Positions 37,447 through 46,402 of a DNA stretch of 64,000 nucleotides are shown here, in pieces. The DNA is taken from NCBI GenBank assembly GCA_009772895.1, contig WOUP01000014.1:33028-97027 (forward strand), given 5' to 3'. The translations under genes were made by a program, and so were the position numbers. Position 1 is the stretch's first letter. Every line of letters starts with the position of its first letter. Below the pieces are notes generated by a model that had not been told where the DNA came from, searched no databases, and saw only the letters and a list, made by a program, of their open reading frames with translations. The DNA is from Puniceicoccaceae bacterium 5H. GTDB lineage: Bacteria > Verrucomicrobiota > Verrucomicrobiia > Opitutales > Oceanipulchritudinaceae.

Positions 37447-38733
37447 ATGAGTTCTTTCACAAGTAAGCTTCGCCAGCGGGGCCCGGCACTATTGCTGGCC
37501 TCATCGCTGGCGACGGCGGCCCTGCATGGGCAATCGCCGACGCTCCGCGACTCGATCGAGGCGGGAGAGTCCTACGTCATGGTCATCACCGAAAACGGTG
37601 AGCTCTGGACCTGGGGCACCGAGAGTAGCGGCGCACTCGGCCTCGGCTCCACCACGACGACCTTGAATCCAACCCGCGTGATCGACGATCACGCGTGGGT
37701 CGATGTGGCCGTCGGCGCAAACCACACCCTGGCGATTGCCGACGACGGCACGCTGTGGGGGTGGGGGAGTAACGACGAATTCCAGCTCGGTGACGGCTCC
37801 ACGGCCAGTCACGACACGCCGGTGCGCATCTCGGCGGCCAACAACTGGGTCGATGTCGAGGCCGGCGACGGCTATTCCCTCGCGATCACCAATACTGGTG
37901 AGCTCTACGGGTGGGGCAGCAACAGCAACGGTCAGCTCCTGCAGTCGACGACCGACGTCACCAACATCCGCTACCCCTATTCGCTGAAAAGCTCGCTACA
38001 AAGCGATGTGGGCGTTGCCGCGGTGCAACGCGTGGCGACTGGCGATTCCCACGTCTTGGCAGTCGACAGCCAGGGCCGTCTCCTGGGTTGGGGTAACAAC
38101 TACCTCGGCCAACTCGGCATCCCCAGTCTGCCGAAGCAGCGAATCATCCATGCGCAGGTGATTGATGGTACCCGATCGTGGCGGGCGGTCGAGGCCGCGT
38201 CGATGCAGTCCTACGCGATCGATACCTCCGGCAGCGTCTACGCGTTTGGCATCGATGTGCTCGGCAATCTCGGCCTCGGCGGCCAGACCGAAGCGGCCAC
38301 GCCTACCCGTATCGCCTTCCCCACCACGGTCGACGTCACGAGCCTGGCGGTGGGCGCCAACCACGTGCTGGCCGTAACCGCGAGCGGCGACCTTTACGGC
38401 TGGGGCAGTAATATGACTCCGCAGGGCCAGCTGGGCATCCCCGTCTTCGACGATAATGGGATTCCGGTCGAGTCGAATCTCCAGTTTTCGACGCCGCAGA
38501 ATTTGAAGCAAAAGGCGCGTTCGACCACCGACATTTCCGGCGTCTCCTTCACCGAAGTCGCCGCCGGGACCGATTTTTCCATGGCGCGCTCGGGCTTCAA
38601 TACGCTGCTCGGCGCCGGCCAGAATGCCGACAACCAACTCGGCATCGGCAACCTCTTTACGGTGCGCAATATGTTTGTGCGCGTGCCGCTGGGAGTGCCT
38701 GACCTCTCTCTCTCGCGGGGATCGCCAGCCTGA
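37447..38733 (+). CDS. RCC1-repeat N-terminal part of a giant surface protein (frame-broken)
   Basis: 428 aa with a signal peptide (about 1-28). About six RCC1 blades with the typical WGWGSNxxxQLGDG pattern (ELWTWGTESSGALGLGS, LWGWGSNDEFQLGDGS, LYGWGSNSNGQLLQS, LLGWGNNYLGQLGIP and so on) form a propeller. The frame ends 10 residues after VPDLSLS, exactly where a CARDB domain begins in another frame. The tail RGSPA is out-of-frame reading. It is one gene with 38703-41960, split at a (CT)5 tract. It follows the secretin by 42 bases, so it may be exported or displayed by that system. Confidence 0.85.
   Translation: MSSFTSKLRQRGPALLLASSLATAALHGQSPTLRDSIEAGESYVMVITENGELWTWGTESSGALGLGSTTTTLNPTRVIDDHAWVDVAVGANHTLAIADDGTLWGWGSNDEFQLGDGSTASHDTPVRISAANNWVDVEAGDGYSLAITNTGELYGWGSNSNGQLLQSTTDVTNIRYPYSLKSSLQSDVGVAAVQRVATGDSHVLAVDSQGRLLGWGNNYLGQLGIPSLPKQRIIHAQVIDGTRSWRAVEAASMQSYAIDTSGSVYAFGIDVLGNLGLGGQTEAATPTRIAFPTTVDVTSLAVGANHVLAVTASGDLYGWGSNMTPQGQLGIPVFDDNGIPVESNLQFSTPQNLKQKARSTTDISGVSFTEVAAGTDFSMARSGFNTLLGAGQNADNQLGIGNLFTVRNMFVRVPLGVPDLSLSRGSPA
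38703..38714 (+). repeat. (CT)5 simple repeat at a reading-frame break
   Basis: C(CT)5C at 38703-38714. Removing one CT unit joins the frame ...VPDLSL to AGIASLTEDPYVSGTVNL and restores a single long reading frame. A frame-0 TGA lies at 38700-38702, directly before the tract. Confidence 0.85.
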
Positions 38734-41700
38734 CGGAAGATCCTTACGTCAGCGGTACGGTCAACCTCCGCCTGACCATCGCCAATACCGGCTCCGGGTC
38801 TCTGCCCGCCGATTCGGGCACCGAAGTCGAGGTCTACTTGAGCGAGGACGATATTTTCTCCGCCGACGCCGATGTTCGCTTGCCGAGTGCCCGTGAGCTG
38901 GACCGCCCGTATGCGGAACTGACCGATGCGCCGGTGACGCTGACCCGCGCCCTTTCCGGTGGCAGCGAGACCACGGTGGACCTGACGGTCGGCTTGCCGG
39001 CCGACGCCTTGGGCGCCGGGACGTATTACCTGTTTGCGGTGATCAACGGATCGGCGACCGTGCTCGAGGCCAACTTCGACAACAACACGCTGGAAAGCGA
39101 TGTGACGTTCGAGTTTCAGCCCGATCTGCTCATCGTGCCGACCTTGGCCACGACCGGCGAAAAGAACGTCGGGGACGAGCTGCGGATCGATTACCAGCTG
39201 CTGAACCAGGGGACCGCGCCCATCGATACGGTGGCTATCCGCGGCTTCTATCAGTTCCTCGGTCAATCGAGCTCACCGTCGTCCAGCGCGCCCAAGATTC
39301 CCTTTGGCGAGACGTCACGGATCAACGCCCAGGTCCTGCCGGGTGCCGCCTATTCGGGCACGTTCACCAGCACGATCCCCGCGCTGAGCGCCGGTAACTA
39401 CCGCTTTGGGATCACGGTCGACCCGCAAAACGAGATCGAAGAACTCAACGAGGTAAACAACGAAGCCTCGGACGCCCGGACGACCAACTACATCCATCTC
39501 AATTTTGTTTCCAACGGCAGCAACGACCTCAAGGCCGGGGCCGATTTTGAAATCATTGCCGCTCCGACGGATCCTGATGGCATTCCTTCGCAGGACGAAG
39601 ATTCCGTCACCTTCGTGCCCGGCGACGGCGCCCAATGGGTCAACACCACCGACGTTGATGCCATCAATACGGCGACAAACGCCTCCGACGAGGTCTACCA
39701 GGCGCTGAACGGCAACGCACTGGTGCCGCCGGTTCTCGACCTCCAGGCAGGCCATTCCGCCTCCTTCGAGCTCGAAATCGAGGGCCCGGTCGTGATCGAA
39801 TTCACCTGGGGCATCGGGGCCGGTGAGGCCGCTCCGGGCGAGGGCGCTTCCAATGACTCCCTCACGTTCACCGTCGATGGGGCCGCCCCGCTGGGCAAGG
39901 AAGATCAGGCGACGATTTCCGGCGACGACGGCTGGCGCACCTACCGTCAGTTGATCGAGGCCGGGGCCGGGGCACGCACCCTCCGCTGGACCTTTACCCG
40001 CGGCACGGGCGCCCCCTCGGCCTACGCCTTTATCGACGATATCAGCCTGCAGGAAGAGCTGCGGCCCGACCTGACGGTCGAGACCGTCGACTACAACGTT
40101 CAAGGGATCTCTCCGTTTGTGCTGCTGCGCGACGACTACCTCGACATCGTGGTCAACGGCATCAACATCGGGGCGGCGATGCCCCAGCTGGACACGCGCG
40201 ATGAGGTGCCCGGCAACGTGTTCAATGTCGAAGTTCGACTCAGCAAGGACAAGGTCTGGGGCAACGATGACGACGTCTTCCTCGGCGTGCTGGAGGAAAT
40301 CGAGAACCTCGATGCCAATGGCCGCTACATTTACGGGCAGAATTTCGACATGAATTTCTGCTTCCCCGAGGGCGAATACTACCTCGCCGTCTACGTGGAC
40401 AGCACCCGCCGCTACGGCGAAATCAGCGACGAAACGAACGACGAGGACGGCAACAACAATATCTGGTTCTCGGACACGGCCAACATCGTGGTGGAAGCCC
40501 GCCCGTTCCTGACCGTTGAGAACATCCAGTTCCGCTCCGGCATTTTCTATCGCGAAGACGAATTCCCGCTGACGTTCGATCTCGTCAACGTCGGCTGCAA
40601 GCCCTATCTGCCCGGCAACGAGGCCAACGTCGAGATCTCGCTGCAAGGCAATGCCTCCTCCCGTGAGGCGGACGATCAGGACAACCCCGAGCTCAACGTC
40701 TACCCGGAATACACCGATGCCGACATCCTCGACCGCACGCTCGCGACGGTGCGGGACGACCGCGGGATGCCGGTGGGCAAGCGCATCTCCTACAAGGCCA
40801 GCCTGCGCGTGCCGATGTATAACGAATACGACGTGGCAGATGCCTTCTCCTGGTATGACGTGGGGGATGCCCAGGATTGGGTCCGACCGATCTATCCCGG
40901 CTTTGGGGTGGCGGCCGAGTCTCCCGACAACTTCCCGATCGGCTACCTGCCGCAGTATTCGGCAGGCACCCTGCAGAACTTCGACGCCAACGAGACCCAG
41001 CCGTGGGAAAGCAGTGAACCTTTCCTGGACCCGCGCACCGATTCGAGTTCCGGCCTGCTCTGGGATCGCCTCTTCCTGCCGGACTCTGCCGTGAACGAAA
41101 GCGATGCCTATGGCCTCCTGTTGGCGCGCGATCCGGCCGTGATGAGCCTCAAGTTCTCCATCAGCGGCGAAGGCGAGACGGTGTGGGATATCTATTCCCT
41201 CGAAGCGAGCCCGTCGATTCTGGTCGACGAGACGCCGAGCAGCCAGACCTACAACCAGTGGCGCACGTTCTGGAACGTCCAGCGCGAGTTGGCGGAGTTT
41301 TACGGCAACCGCTACGGCAGCAACCTCTACACCCGCTACTTCGACGTATCGGCGGCGGAGCTGTCCGATACGGATCCCGACTACACGCAGCTCGACTACG
41401 TGGGTGGGCCCGATGACGACCCCGACAACGATGGGCTGACGAATAACCAGGAATGGGCGTTTGTCTCCGATCCGCTACATGCCGATCCCTTCCAGGCGGC
41501 GATCTCCAGCGACATTGTCGCGGTGGACGGCCCGGGCGGTAACAACGGCGGCGTGGACCCGCAGGCGCTCCATTACCTGCAGATCAGCTTCAACGCCCTG
41601 TCGGATTACTCCAACTCGTCCTGGATCTATGAAGTCTGGGCCTCCAACCGGATGGACTTCAACGGCTTTGCCGAGGACGAGACCTCCGACACGGTGCGGC

Positions 41701-41960
41701 TCTTCCGTTACGATCCGCGCGTGCTGGACCAAAGTGACGATCCCGACGAAGCCGCGCGCCTGATGAACAATGGGGACCACCTGCGCAGCCTCAACGGCGT
41801 GCAGTCACTCATCCACAACGGCTACAGCTATCGCATCACCGTGCGCGACAATCAGGTGCTGGACCTCGAAGGCGGCGCTACCGGGCGCTACCTGACCGTG
41901 CGTGTCATCGACACCGCCAGCGACTCGGAAGGCCCGAACAACGCGGGCACGCCCGAGTAA
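38703..41960 (+). CDS. CARDB/TSP3 C-terminal part of the giant surface protein (no start of its own)
   Basis: About 1085 codons from the frame junction. It contains four CARDB-like adhesion/secretion domains (openings PDLSLAGI, PDLLIVPTL, RPDLTVETV, RPFLTVENI), a jelly-roll-like segment (about 39700-40060), and a thrombospondin-3-like Ca2+ motif (DPDNDGLTNNQEW, near 41430). The first good start codon, TTG 38838, lies inside the first CARDB domain, so independent translation is unlikely. The upstream RCC1 gene supplies the signal peptide. Followed by a strong terminator. May be phase-variable, a recent pseudogene, or a sequencing error. Confidence 0.85.
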   Translation, partial: PLSLAGIASLTEDPYVSGTVNLRLTIANTGSGSLPADSGTEVEVYLSEDDIFSADADVRLPSARELDRPYAELTDAPVTLTRALSGGSETTVDLTVGLPADALGAGTYYLFAVINGSATVLEANFDNNTLESDVTFEFQPDLLIVPTLATTGEKNVGDELRIDYQLLNQGTAPIDTVAIRGFYQFLGQSSSPSSSAPKIPFGETSRINAQVLPGAAYSGTFTSTIPALSAGNYRFGITVDPQNEIEELNEVNNEASDARTTNYIHLNFVSNGSNDLKAGADFEIIAAPTDPDGIPSQDEDSVTFVPGDGAQWVNTTDVDAINTATNASDEVYQALNGNALVPPVLDLQAGHSASFELEIEGPVVIEFTWGIGAGEAAPGEGASNDSLTFTVDGAAPLGKEDQATISGDDGWRTYRQLIEAGAGARTLRWTFTRGTGAPSAYAFIDDISLQEELRPDLTVETVDYNVQGISPFVLLRDDYLDIVVNGINIGAAMPQLDTRDEVPGNVFNVEVRLSKDKVWGNDDDVFLGVLEEIENLDANGRYIYGQNFDMNFCFPEGEYYLAVYVDSTRRYGEISDETNDEDGNNNIWFSDTANIVVEARPFLTVENIQFRSGIFYREDEFPLTFDLVNVGCKPYLPGNEANVEISLQGNASSREADDQDNPELNVYPEYTDADILDRTLATVRDDRGMPVGKRISYKASLRVPMYNEYDVADAFSWYDVGDAQDWVRPIYPGFGVAAESPDNFPIGYLPQYSAGTLQNFDANETQPWESSEPFLDPRTDSSSGLLWDRLFLPDSAVNESDAYGLLLARDPAVMSLKFSISGEGETVWDIYSLEASPSILVDETPSSQTYNQWRTFWNVQRELAEFYGNRYGSNLYTRYFDVSAAELSDTDPDYTQLDYVGGPDDDPDNDGLTNNQEWAFVSDPLHADPFQAAISSDIVAVDGPGGNNGGVDPQALHYLQISFNALSDYSNSSWIYEVWASNRMDFNGFAEDETSDTVRLFRYDPRVLDQSDDPDEAARLMNNGDHLRSLNGVQSLIHNGYSYRITVRDNQVLDLEGGATGRYLTVRVIDTASDSEGPNNAGTPE

Positions 41961-41984
41961 TCCCAAGCTTCCCGCCTATCTTTC

Positions 41985-42019
41985 AGGCCCGATCGGTTTC
42001 CGCCGGTCGGGCCTTTTTT
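41985..42019 (+). terminator. terminator of the pil/surface-protein operon
   Basis: AGGCCCGATCGG (41985-41996) pairs with CCGGTCGGGCCT (42003-42014), one G-U pair, followed by TTTTTT. Confidence 0.95.
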
Positions 42020-42028
42020 GTGGCTGTC

Positions 42029-42655
42029 TTAGTAAAGGCCGATGATGTGCCCCTGCGCGAGTTTGACGATGAAGACGCCGAGATTGCTGGCAATGTGGGC
42101 GCCAAAGCAGGGCAGGAGGGAGCGCTGCGGGTTGAGCGGCCAGAAGCGCACCGTGTAAAACCAGAGCGAGTTGAGAAAGAGCAACAGCAGCGCCCAGTAG
42201 GCCTGCGTGTCCCCCGCCCAGGTGAAGGCATGCCACGCGGCGCCCTCCGGCCACTCCAGATAGTATTGGTAGTGCGCCAGGGCAAAGAGCAGTGAAAAGC
42301 CCACGATGCTGGCCCAGAGCACCGCCTTGCCGCGCCGGGTCACCACCAGAAAACCGCGGAAGATCAATTCTTCGCCAAAGCCGGCCGCGAGCATCGGCAG
42401 CAGGTAGAGCCACGTGATGTTGCTCTGGTCTGCGCTCACGCCCATCGCGTATTCGCCCGCCGTCTCGACCGCCACCAGGGCGAGTGCGCCGATCACGGCG
42501 AGGACGATGGCGACCACGGGCGCGGGTTTGGCGCCGGGCAGCGCGCGGGGGTTGGGAGTATTGCGGCGGTCGGCGCGGAAGTCGTCCAACCACAGTTTGG
42601 CTACGTAAAGGGCGACGGCCGTGACCGCCAGCATCATCAGGGGTTCGTCATTCAT
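42029..42655 (-). CDS. CPBP (CAAX protease/bacteriocin-processing) family membrane protein
   Basis: 208 aa with about six hydrophobic helices. The family motifs are present: EELIFRGFL (paired Glu, Arg), FALAHYQYY (His) and HIASN (His, Asn). Such proteins are intramembrane glutamic-type proteases; substrate unknown. Monocistronic on the minus strand. Confidence 0.85.
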   Translation of the reverse strand: MNDEPLMMLAVTAVALYVAKLWLDDFRADRRNTPNPRALPGAKPAPVVAIVLAVIGALALVAVETAGEYAMGVSADQSNITWLYLLPMLAAGFGEELIFRGFLVVTRRGKAVLWASIVGFSLLFALAHYQYYLEWPEGAAWHAFTWAGDTQAYWALLLLFLNSLWFYTVRFWPLNPQRSLLPCFGAHIASNLGVFIVKLAQGHIIGLY

Positions 42656-42732
42656 GGCAGCGATGGGAGATGGTGCTGCCAGAAAACTGATGCCGCTTGA
42701 TTTTGCAACCTTCTCTACCTAAGGTTCCCGCG

Positions 42733-43770
42733 ATGGCAGCTACTCCGGGTTCCAGCACCGCCCGCCCCGAAGGCATTGGCAATATCACCGCACCGATCGA
42801 ACCGCACTTGCAGGCGTTGGAGCAGTTTCTTCTCGACGAAGTCTCTGCCTTCGAGCCCGAGGTGCAGGAGCTGGTGCGCTATACCTTCCAGCACAGCGGC
42901 AAAAAGATTCGCCCGATCCTCGTCTTTTACAGCGGGTGGAAAGGGGAGGGCGAACCCGCGTCGACCGACCTCGTCCGCGCGGCTGCCATCGTCGAGCTCG
43001 TGCACCTCGCCACGCTCGTGCACGACGACATCCTCGACGAGGCCGACCTGCGTCACCGCACGCCCACCGTGGCCCACCAGTATGGTGATCACGCTGCCGT
43101 GTTGCTCGGCGACGCCGTCTTTGCCCATGCGCTGAAGCTCGCGGCGGACTACCCGAACACCTTCGTCTGCCGTGAAGTCGCGCAGGCGACCCGCCAGGTC
43201 TGCTCCGGCGAGATCGCACAGACCTTTGCCCGCGGGCGCGCAGACCTCTCGCTGCCGGCCTACTACCGCATGATCGACCTCAAGACGGCGGAGCTTTTCC
43301 GCGTTTCGGCCCTGCTGGGGGCGACGCTCAGCCATCCGGCTTCGGGTTTCTCGCAGGCGGCGGCCGAATTTGCCCGGCGTCTCGGGGTGGCCTACCAGAT
43401 TTTCGACGACCTGGCCGACCTGTTCTCATCGGAGGACAAGGCGGGCAAGACGCTGGGGACGGACCTCGCCAGCGGTAAGTTTACCCTCCCGTTTCTGCTC
43501 TGGCTGCCCGAGCTGAGCGAAGAGGAGCGCGCGGCCTGGATGCAGCGGATCCAGACCGACGAGCAGGCGCTGCCCGCGCTGCGCCAGGCGTGGCACGACA
43601 ACGGCGTGCTCCGGCGCGTGGTCGAAGCCTTCCGGCAGGAGCTCGACCGGGCGGATGAGGCGCTGGAGCCCTACCAGGAGCTGCCGGCGGCCCAGATGCT
43701 ACCCCGCCTGCATGCCTTCGTCAGCGCCGCGATGGACCGCCTGTTGACGACGATCGGCTACGAGGGATAG
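42733..43770 (+). CDS. polyprenyl diphosphate synthase
   Basis: 345 aa. All-helical trans-prenyltransferase with first Asp-rich motif LVHDDILDEADLRH, second motif YQIFDDLADL, plus GKKIRP and the KTAELF block. It makes the long chain of menaquinone or ubiquinone, or another prenyl carrier; chain length is not predictable by eye. ATG 42733 is preferred over ATG-like codons upstream. Confidence 0.88.
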   Translation: MAATPGSSTARPEGIGNITAPIEPHLQALEQFLLDEVSAFEPEVQELVRYTFQHSGKKIRPILVFYSGWKGEGEPASTDLVRAAAIVELVHLATLVHDDILDEADLRHRTPTVAHQYGDHAAVLLGDAVFAHALKLAADYPNTFVCREVAQATRQVCSGEIAQTFARGRADLSLPAYYRMIDLKTAELFRVSALLGATLSHPASGFSQAAAEFARRLGVAYQIFDDLADLFSSEDKAGKTLGTDLASGKFTLPFLLWLPELSEEERAAWMQRIQTDEQALPALRQAWHDNGVLRRVVEAFRQELDRADEALEPYQELPAAQMLPRLHAFVSAAMDRLLTTIGYEG

Positions 43771-43778
43771 ACCCCGCT

Positions 43779-43808
43779 GCAACTTTTGGGGTCCGCCACG
43801 GTTCTAAT
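43779..43808 (+). promoter_or_regulatory. sigma-E-like promoter upstream of the ECF sigma gene
   Basis: GCAACTT (43779-43785), 17-base spacer, TCTAAT (43803-43808). This resembles the RpoE-type consensus GGAACTT-N16/17-TCTRA, so the sigma factor probably transcribes its own operon. Confidence 0.6.
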
Positions 43809-43862
43809 AGTTCGTAAACTGCGCCTTTTGCGGCGCTTTGCGATTGAATCTGTTCTGTGGTT

Positions 43863-44513
43863 ATGGCATCTTACGCTTCCCCAATGGCATTAACCGGCAC
43901 ACTCGATAAAGCGGCCGCTTCTTCTTCTGCGCCTACATCCAGCGCCGACGAGGACTGGTCGTACGTGCAGCGGGTCCAGGCGGGCGATGTGGCGGCGTTC
44001 GATTTTCTGGTCACCAAGTATCGCGAGCGCCTGTTTTCGATCGTCTACAACCTGACCTCGAACCGGGAAGATGCCGCTGATTTGACTCAAGAGGCCTTCA
44101 TCAAAGCCTTTTCCTCGATCAAGCGCTTCCGCGGCAAGTCGTCGTTCTTCACCTGGCTGTACCGCATCGCGGTCAACACCACGTTGAGCCAGCTGAAGAA
44201 ACACCGTCTGCGCCGCTTCTTCAGCCTGGAAAACCTCCACGAAGAGGCGTCTTCCTCCGAAATTGTCGAAACCCTTTCCGAGGGTGGCAAGGCGGAGCGT
44301 CGCGCTTTGGCGAATGAACTGCAGGAAAAATTGAACGAAGCGCTACAGAAGCTGTCTCCTAAGCATAGAACGGTCGTGGTTCTTTTCGAAATTGAAGGTC
44401 TCAGCCACCAGGAGATTTCGGAAGTCATGGATTGTTCTGTCGGGACGGTCCGCTCCCGCTTGCATTACGCCAAGCAGCAGCTCCAGGCCTACCTGCAGGA
44501 CTATATCCGCTAG
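43863..44513 (+). CDS. ECF RNA polymerase sigma factor (RpoE-like)
   Basis: 216 aa. Region 2 (FDFLVTKYRERLFSIVYNLT, EDAADLTQEAFIKAF, FFTWLYRIAVN) and region 4 (LSPKHRTVVVLFEIEGLSHQ, EISEVMDCSVGTVRSRLHYA). An N-terminal tail of about 40 residues precedes region 2. Start ATG 43863; GTG 43857 and ATG 43884 are also possible. Followed by an anti-sigma-like gene and a pseudoprotease, with a sigma-E-like promoter in front. Confidence 0.92.
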   Translation: MASYASPMALTGTLDKAAASSSAPTSSADEDWSYVQRVQAGDVAAFDFLVTKYRERLFSIVYNLTSNREDAADLTQEAFIKAFSSIKRFRGKSSFFTWLYRIAVNTTLSQLKKHRLRRFFSLENLHEEASSSEIVETLSEGGKAERRALANELQEKLNEALQKLSPKHRTVVVLFEIEGLSHQEISEVMDCSVGTVRSRLHYAKQQLQAYLQDYIR

Positions 44514-44528
44514 ACCGTCATTGTGCTC

Positions 44529-45167
44529 ATGTCGGACCAAAAGCAACAACCTCGCATTTCAGTCGAAGACCTGATTCATCTGAAACGATCGGAACAGCCG
44601 GACGCGTCGTTCTGGCAAGACTTCGATCGCGAGTTCCAACAGCGACGCCTCCGTTTGCTGATGGAGCACGAATCAGGCGACTCCATCTGGCGCTCCGCCT
44701 GGTTGCGCTGGGGGCTGGCCGGCGGCATTCCCACCGCCACGGCAGCAGCGGTCCTGACGCTCGGCCTCGTGCAGCTGCCCACGGGCGGCAGTGCTTCGTT
44801 TGCCCCGGCGGGCACTTTGTCTGAAGTGCCGACCGCCTCGGATTCGCCCCATACGGAGCTTTCGCTGGAACCGGTGGCGACAACGGAAAACAGCAGCCTC
44901 AACCTCACTTTCGGTTTGCGTGATCGTCCGCTCGAGACGGCGGCCAGCACTTCCTCCTCTTCCCGGACGGACTTTGTCGCTTCCTTCGTTTCCTTTGCCA
45001 ACGACGCCCTTTCCGGCGAAGATGGCAATGGCTCGAGCAGCTTCCGCAAGGTCATGACGCCCACCTCCCTGGTTTCCGAACCGCGGCCCGCGCACCAATA
45101 CGTGGCCGAGTCGCTCACTTCGGCCAGCGCCGACTCCAAAGCCCACCGGAGTTCCGAACTATTTTGA
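44529..45167 (+). CDS. probable anti-sigma factor, single-pass membrane protein
   Basis: 212 aa. An N-terminal helical cytoplasmic part (EDLIHLKRSEQPDASFWQDF), one membrane helix (about 58-78; GLAGGIPTATAAAVLTLGLV), then a long Ser/Thr-rich, low-complexity outer part. Position directly after the ECF sigma gene and the topology fit an anti-sigma factor; no zinc (HxxxCxxC) motif is seen. Sequence family not recognised. Confidence 0.6.
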   Translation: MSDQKQQPRISVEDLIHLKRSEQPDASFWQDFDREFQQRRLRLLMEHESGDSIWRSAWLRWGLAGGIPTATAAAVLTLGLVQLPTGGSASFAPAGTLSEVPTASDSPHTELSLEPVATTENSSLNLTFGLRDRPLETAASTSSSSRTDFVASFVSFANDALSGEDGNGSSSFRKVMTPTSLVSEPRPAHQYVAESLTSASADSKAHRSSELF

Positions 45168-45173
45168 TCCTGT

Positions 45174-46301
45174 ATGCGGTGGCTCTGGTTGATTGCAGCC
45201 GCTCTGTGGGGAGCTGGTTTAGGGTCTCCGTTATTCGCCCAGGATCGTAGCGATTTCCTGTCGCTGCAGCGGCGCATCGTAGAGCTGTACCAGCAGCACC
45301 AGGAGTCGGTCGTGCGCGTCAAGGCAGCGTATCCCTCCTCGGGCCCGGACGATGTGCCCCGCGTGCTCATCGGCACCGGCTTCTTCATCTCCCGCGAAGG
45401 GCACTTGCTGACCAATGCAACCGTCGTGCAAAAGCCCGAGCGCGCCTGGATCGAAAAGGATGGGGTCTCCTACGCCGCCGACGTGTTGGGCGTCGATGAG
45501 ACGAGCAACCTCGCGCTGCTCAAGCTGCGCAGCCTGCCCCCGAGCTTCAATTTCTTTCACTTGGCCGACACCTCGGAGCTGCCGCCGGTGGGCACTGTGC
45601 TCCTGCGGATCAGTATGCCGCTCGAGTTTGGCGCCTCGCCCAGCCAGGGCATGGTGACGGGCTACGAATCCCGCTTCGGCCAGCGCTTCTTTCCCTGCAA
45701 GTTCATGCGCACCTCCCTGCCCGCCGGTCCCGGCGAGGGTGGGGCCGCCTACCTCGACCTGAGCGGCCGGCTGGTGGGCATGCAGACCTTTTCCCTGCCC
45801 GAGATCGGCTCCACCTACGCACTGCCCGCCCGAGCCGCCTTGCGCCTGCGGGACGACCTGCTTTTCAACGGCGAGATCAACTACGGCTGGATCGGTTTTG
45901 AGGTCCGCGTGGAGAGCGACCGCGAAAACGGTGCCCGCCTGGTGATCGACAAGATCATGGCCGATACGCCGGCCTCCGGTTCCGGCCTGGCGGTGGATGA
46001 CGTTTTGCTCGAGATCGGCGACTACGAGATCCACACGCTGGACGATCTGCGCAACGCCATGTTTTACACCCGCGTCGGCACCTTTACGGACATCAAGGTG
46101 CGCCGGGGTGGGGCGATCCGCGAGTTTACGGTGCAGGTCGACAAGCGCCCCAAGAACGAGCCGCTCGAGGTCGTGACGCGGGCCCCGCGCAACGAGGGAG
46201 ACGGCACTCCCGTGCAGACACCGCAGGAGCCGCCGCCCGAAGCGATGCGCCTGCCCTTTGACGCGGCCGAGCCGTCTTACGTGCCCTCCGGTAGCAACTA
46301 G
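45174..46301 (+). CDS. HtrA/DegS-like pseudoprotease with PDZ domain
   Basis: 375 aa with a signal peptide (about 1-22). A trypsin-like HtrA fold then a PDZ domain (about 250-325; DKIMADTPASGSGLAVDDVL, LLEIGDYEIHTLDDLRNAM). All three catalytic positions are changed: His to Thr83 in LLTNATVV, Asp to Asn112 in SNLALLKL, and Ser to Gly189 (GNSGG becomes GEGGA). It should have no protease activity but could bind peptides through the PDZ domain. Six bases after the anti-sigma-like gene, so likely part of the same envelope-stress circuit. Confidence 0.85.
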   Translation: MRWLWLIAAALWGAGLGSPLFAQDRSDFLSLQRRIVELYQQHQESVVRVKAAYPSSGPDDVPRVLIGTGFFISREGHLLTNATVVQKPERAWIEKDGVSYAADVLGVDETSNLALLKLRSLPPSFNFFHLADTSELPPVGTVLLRISMPLEFGASPSQGMVTGYESRFGQRFFPCKFMRTSLPAGPGEGGAAYLDLSGRLVGMQTFSLPEIGSTYALPARAALRLRDDLLFNGEINYGWIGFEVRVESDRENGARLVIDKIMADTPASGSGLAVDDVLLEIGDYEIHTLDDLRNAMFYTRVGTFTDIKVRRGGAIREFTVQVDKRPKNEPLEVVTRAPRNEGDGTPVQTPQEPPPEAMRLPFDAAEPSYVPSGSN

Positions 46302-46358
46302 GGCAATTCGCGCCCAAAGGGCGTTGACATAAACAGTTCTCCTCTGTACGCCTCCGGT

Positions 46359-46377
46359 AGATAAGCGCGACTTATCT
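46359..46377. promoter_or_regulatory. palindrome upstream of fumC
   Basis: AGATAAG (46359-46365), CGCGA, CTTATCT (46371-46377): perfect 7-bp arms, 25 bases before the fumC start. Could be an operator or a 5'-leader hairpin. An exact TTGACA lies at 46324-46329. Confidence 0.45.
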
Positions 46378-46402
46378 TAACCCTCCCTTTCTACGGTTTA
46401 TC

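Noticed and set aside
38838..41960. Independent gene starting at TTG 38838
   Set aside because: The TTG is inside a CARDB domain whose first 45 residues are encoded upstream in the same frame, and no signal peptide follows it.
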